From the NCBI GenBank assembly GCA_964457065.1, contig CAYWDQ010000046.1, positions 1-22,235 on the forward strand: 22,235 nucleotides of DNA. The letters run 5' to 3'. Each line of letters opens with the position of its first letter. Within the stretch, counting starts at the first letter, position 1. The stretch comes from Bog-473 sp964457065. Its GTDB lineage: Bacteria > Actinomycetota > Acidimicrobiia > Acidimicrobiales > RAAP-2. Positions 22,108 through 22,235 of the stretch are shown here, piece by piece. The notes under the pieces were generated by a model. The model did not search any database. It was not told the origin of the DNA and worked only from the letters and a program-made list of their open reading frames with translations. A program made the position numbers and the translations under genes.

Positions 22108-22235
22108 TCAGCCGGCCGCCGACGTGCTGACGGCCGCCGCCGGGGCGGAGGATCGGCGGTCGGGATGCGGAACGGCTCTCAGGATGTTGAGCCCGCCCAC
22201 GACCAGGATGATCGTCGCCCAGAGTCTCGGGATGT
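22108..22235 (-). CDS. C-terminus of a membrane protein (runs off window)
   Basis: The last 41 codons are visible, read leftward to the stop at 22108-22110. One hydrophobic helix LWATIILVVGGLNILRA is followed by a soluble tail rich in Ala, Ser and Pro (VPHPDRRSSAPAAAVSTSAAG). GC-rich third positions and the clean helix support real coding. It is convergent with the MDR gene, 8 bp apart, with no hairpin in between. Family not recognised. Confidence 0.6.
   Translation of the reverse strand, partial: IPRLWATIILVVGGLNILRAVPHPDRRSSAPAAAVSTSAAG

Noticed and set aside
22111..22160. Repeat CGGCCGCCG twice after the MDR gene as a terminator
   Set aside because: The copies are direct repeats, not inverted, and lie inside the convergent membrane-protein coding tail.
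1..22235. Mobile elements, CRISPR arrays, tRNA or rRNA genes, toxin-antitoxin or defence modules
   Set aside because: No spaced repeats, transposase or integrase motifs, tRNA-like cloverleafs or rRNA stretches were seen on either strand.

Overview
The window looks like a chromosomal segment of a high-GC actinomycete, possibly from a little-studied or uncultured lineage. The evidence is the very GC-rich third codon positions, frequent GTG starts, stop/start overlaps of the ATGA or GTGA type, two genes of the mycothiol-dependent maleylpyruvate isomerase/DinB type, and promoters whose -10 box sits only 6 nt before the start codon, as in leaderless actinobacterial transcripts. No rRNA, tRNA, CRISPR array, insertion sequence or phage gene was seen. 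The taxonomy is an inference from gene content.

Left part (1-6072): a truncated acyl-CoA dehydrogenase gene points left. A tight rightward operon diverges from it: acyl-CoA ligase, two different acyl-CoA dehydrogenase-family proteins in tandem (probably one heteromeric enzyme) and a crotonase. Together these can activate a carboxylic acid, make the enoyl-CoA and hydrate or isomerise it. A separate membrane fatty-acid desaturase follows.

Middle (6090-11408): a secreted protein of unknown function is read leftward. Diverging from it is a cysteine dioxygenase plus rhodanese pair (thiol/sulfur oxidation) with an apparent leaderless promoter. Next is a leftward ArsR - SRPBCC - DinB/MDMPI operon, also apparently leaderless, whose promoter is bracketed by a 9-bp inverted repeat. 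A rightward FMN reductase and a second MDMPI-type gene diverge from it.

Right-middle (11459-16199): phytanoyl-CoA dioxygenase-like oxygenase, GNAT acetyltransferase, a crotonase with replaced catalytic residues and a second phytanoyl-CoA dioxygenase-like oxygenase; the last three are joined by 4-bp overlaps. After about 330 bp that may hold a small antisense Pro-rich ORF comes a cytochrome P450 directly coupled to its one-cluster ferredoxin.

Right end (16237-22235): a 14-helix MFS exporter and a divergent TetR regulator share a spacer in which a palindrome lies inside the exporter's promoter. Then come a leftward SDR dehydrogenase and a rightward operon of a tiny glyoxalase-like ORF (apparently internally deleted), a Baeyer-Villiger monooxygenase and a quinone-oxidoreductase-like MDR enzyme. 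The window ends in the C-terminus of a leftward membrane protein.

Overall this is a catabolic and detoxification neighbourhood (CoA-linked degradation, P450/BVMO/PhyH oxygenations, export) rather than a defence or mobile island. The most notable points are the promoter/operator architectures, the four-gene oxygenase block at 11459-14456, the paired dehydrogenases and the collapsed VOC gene.
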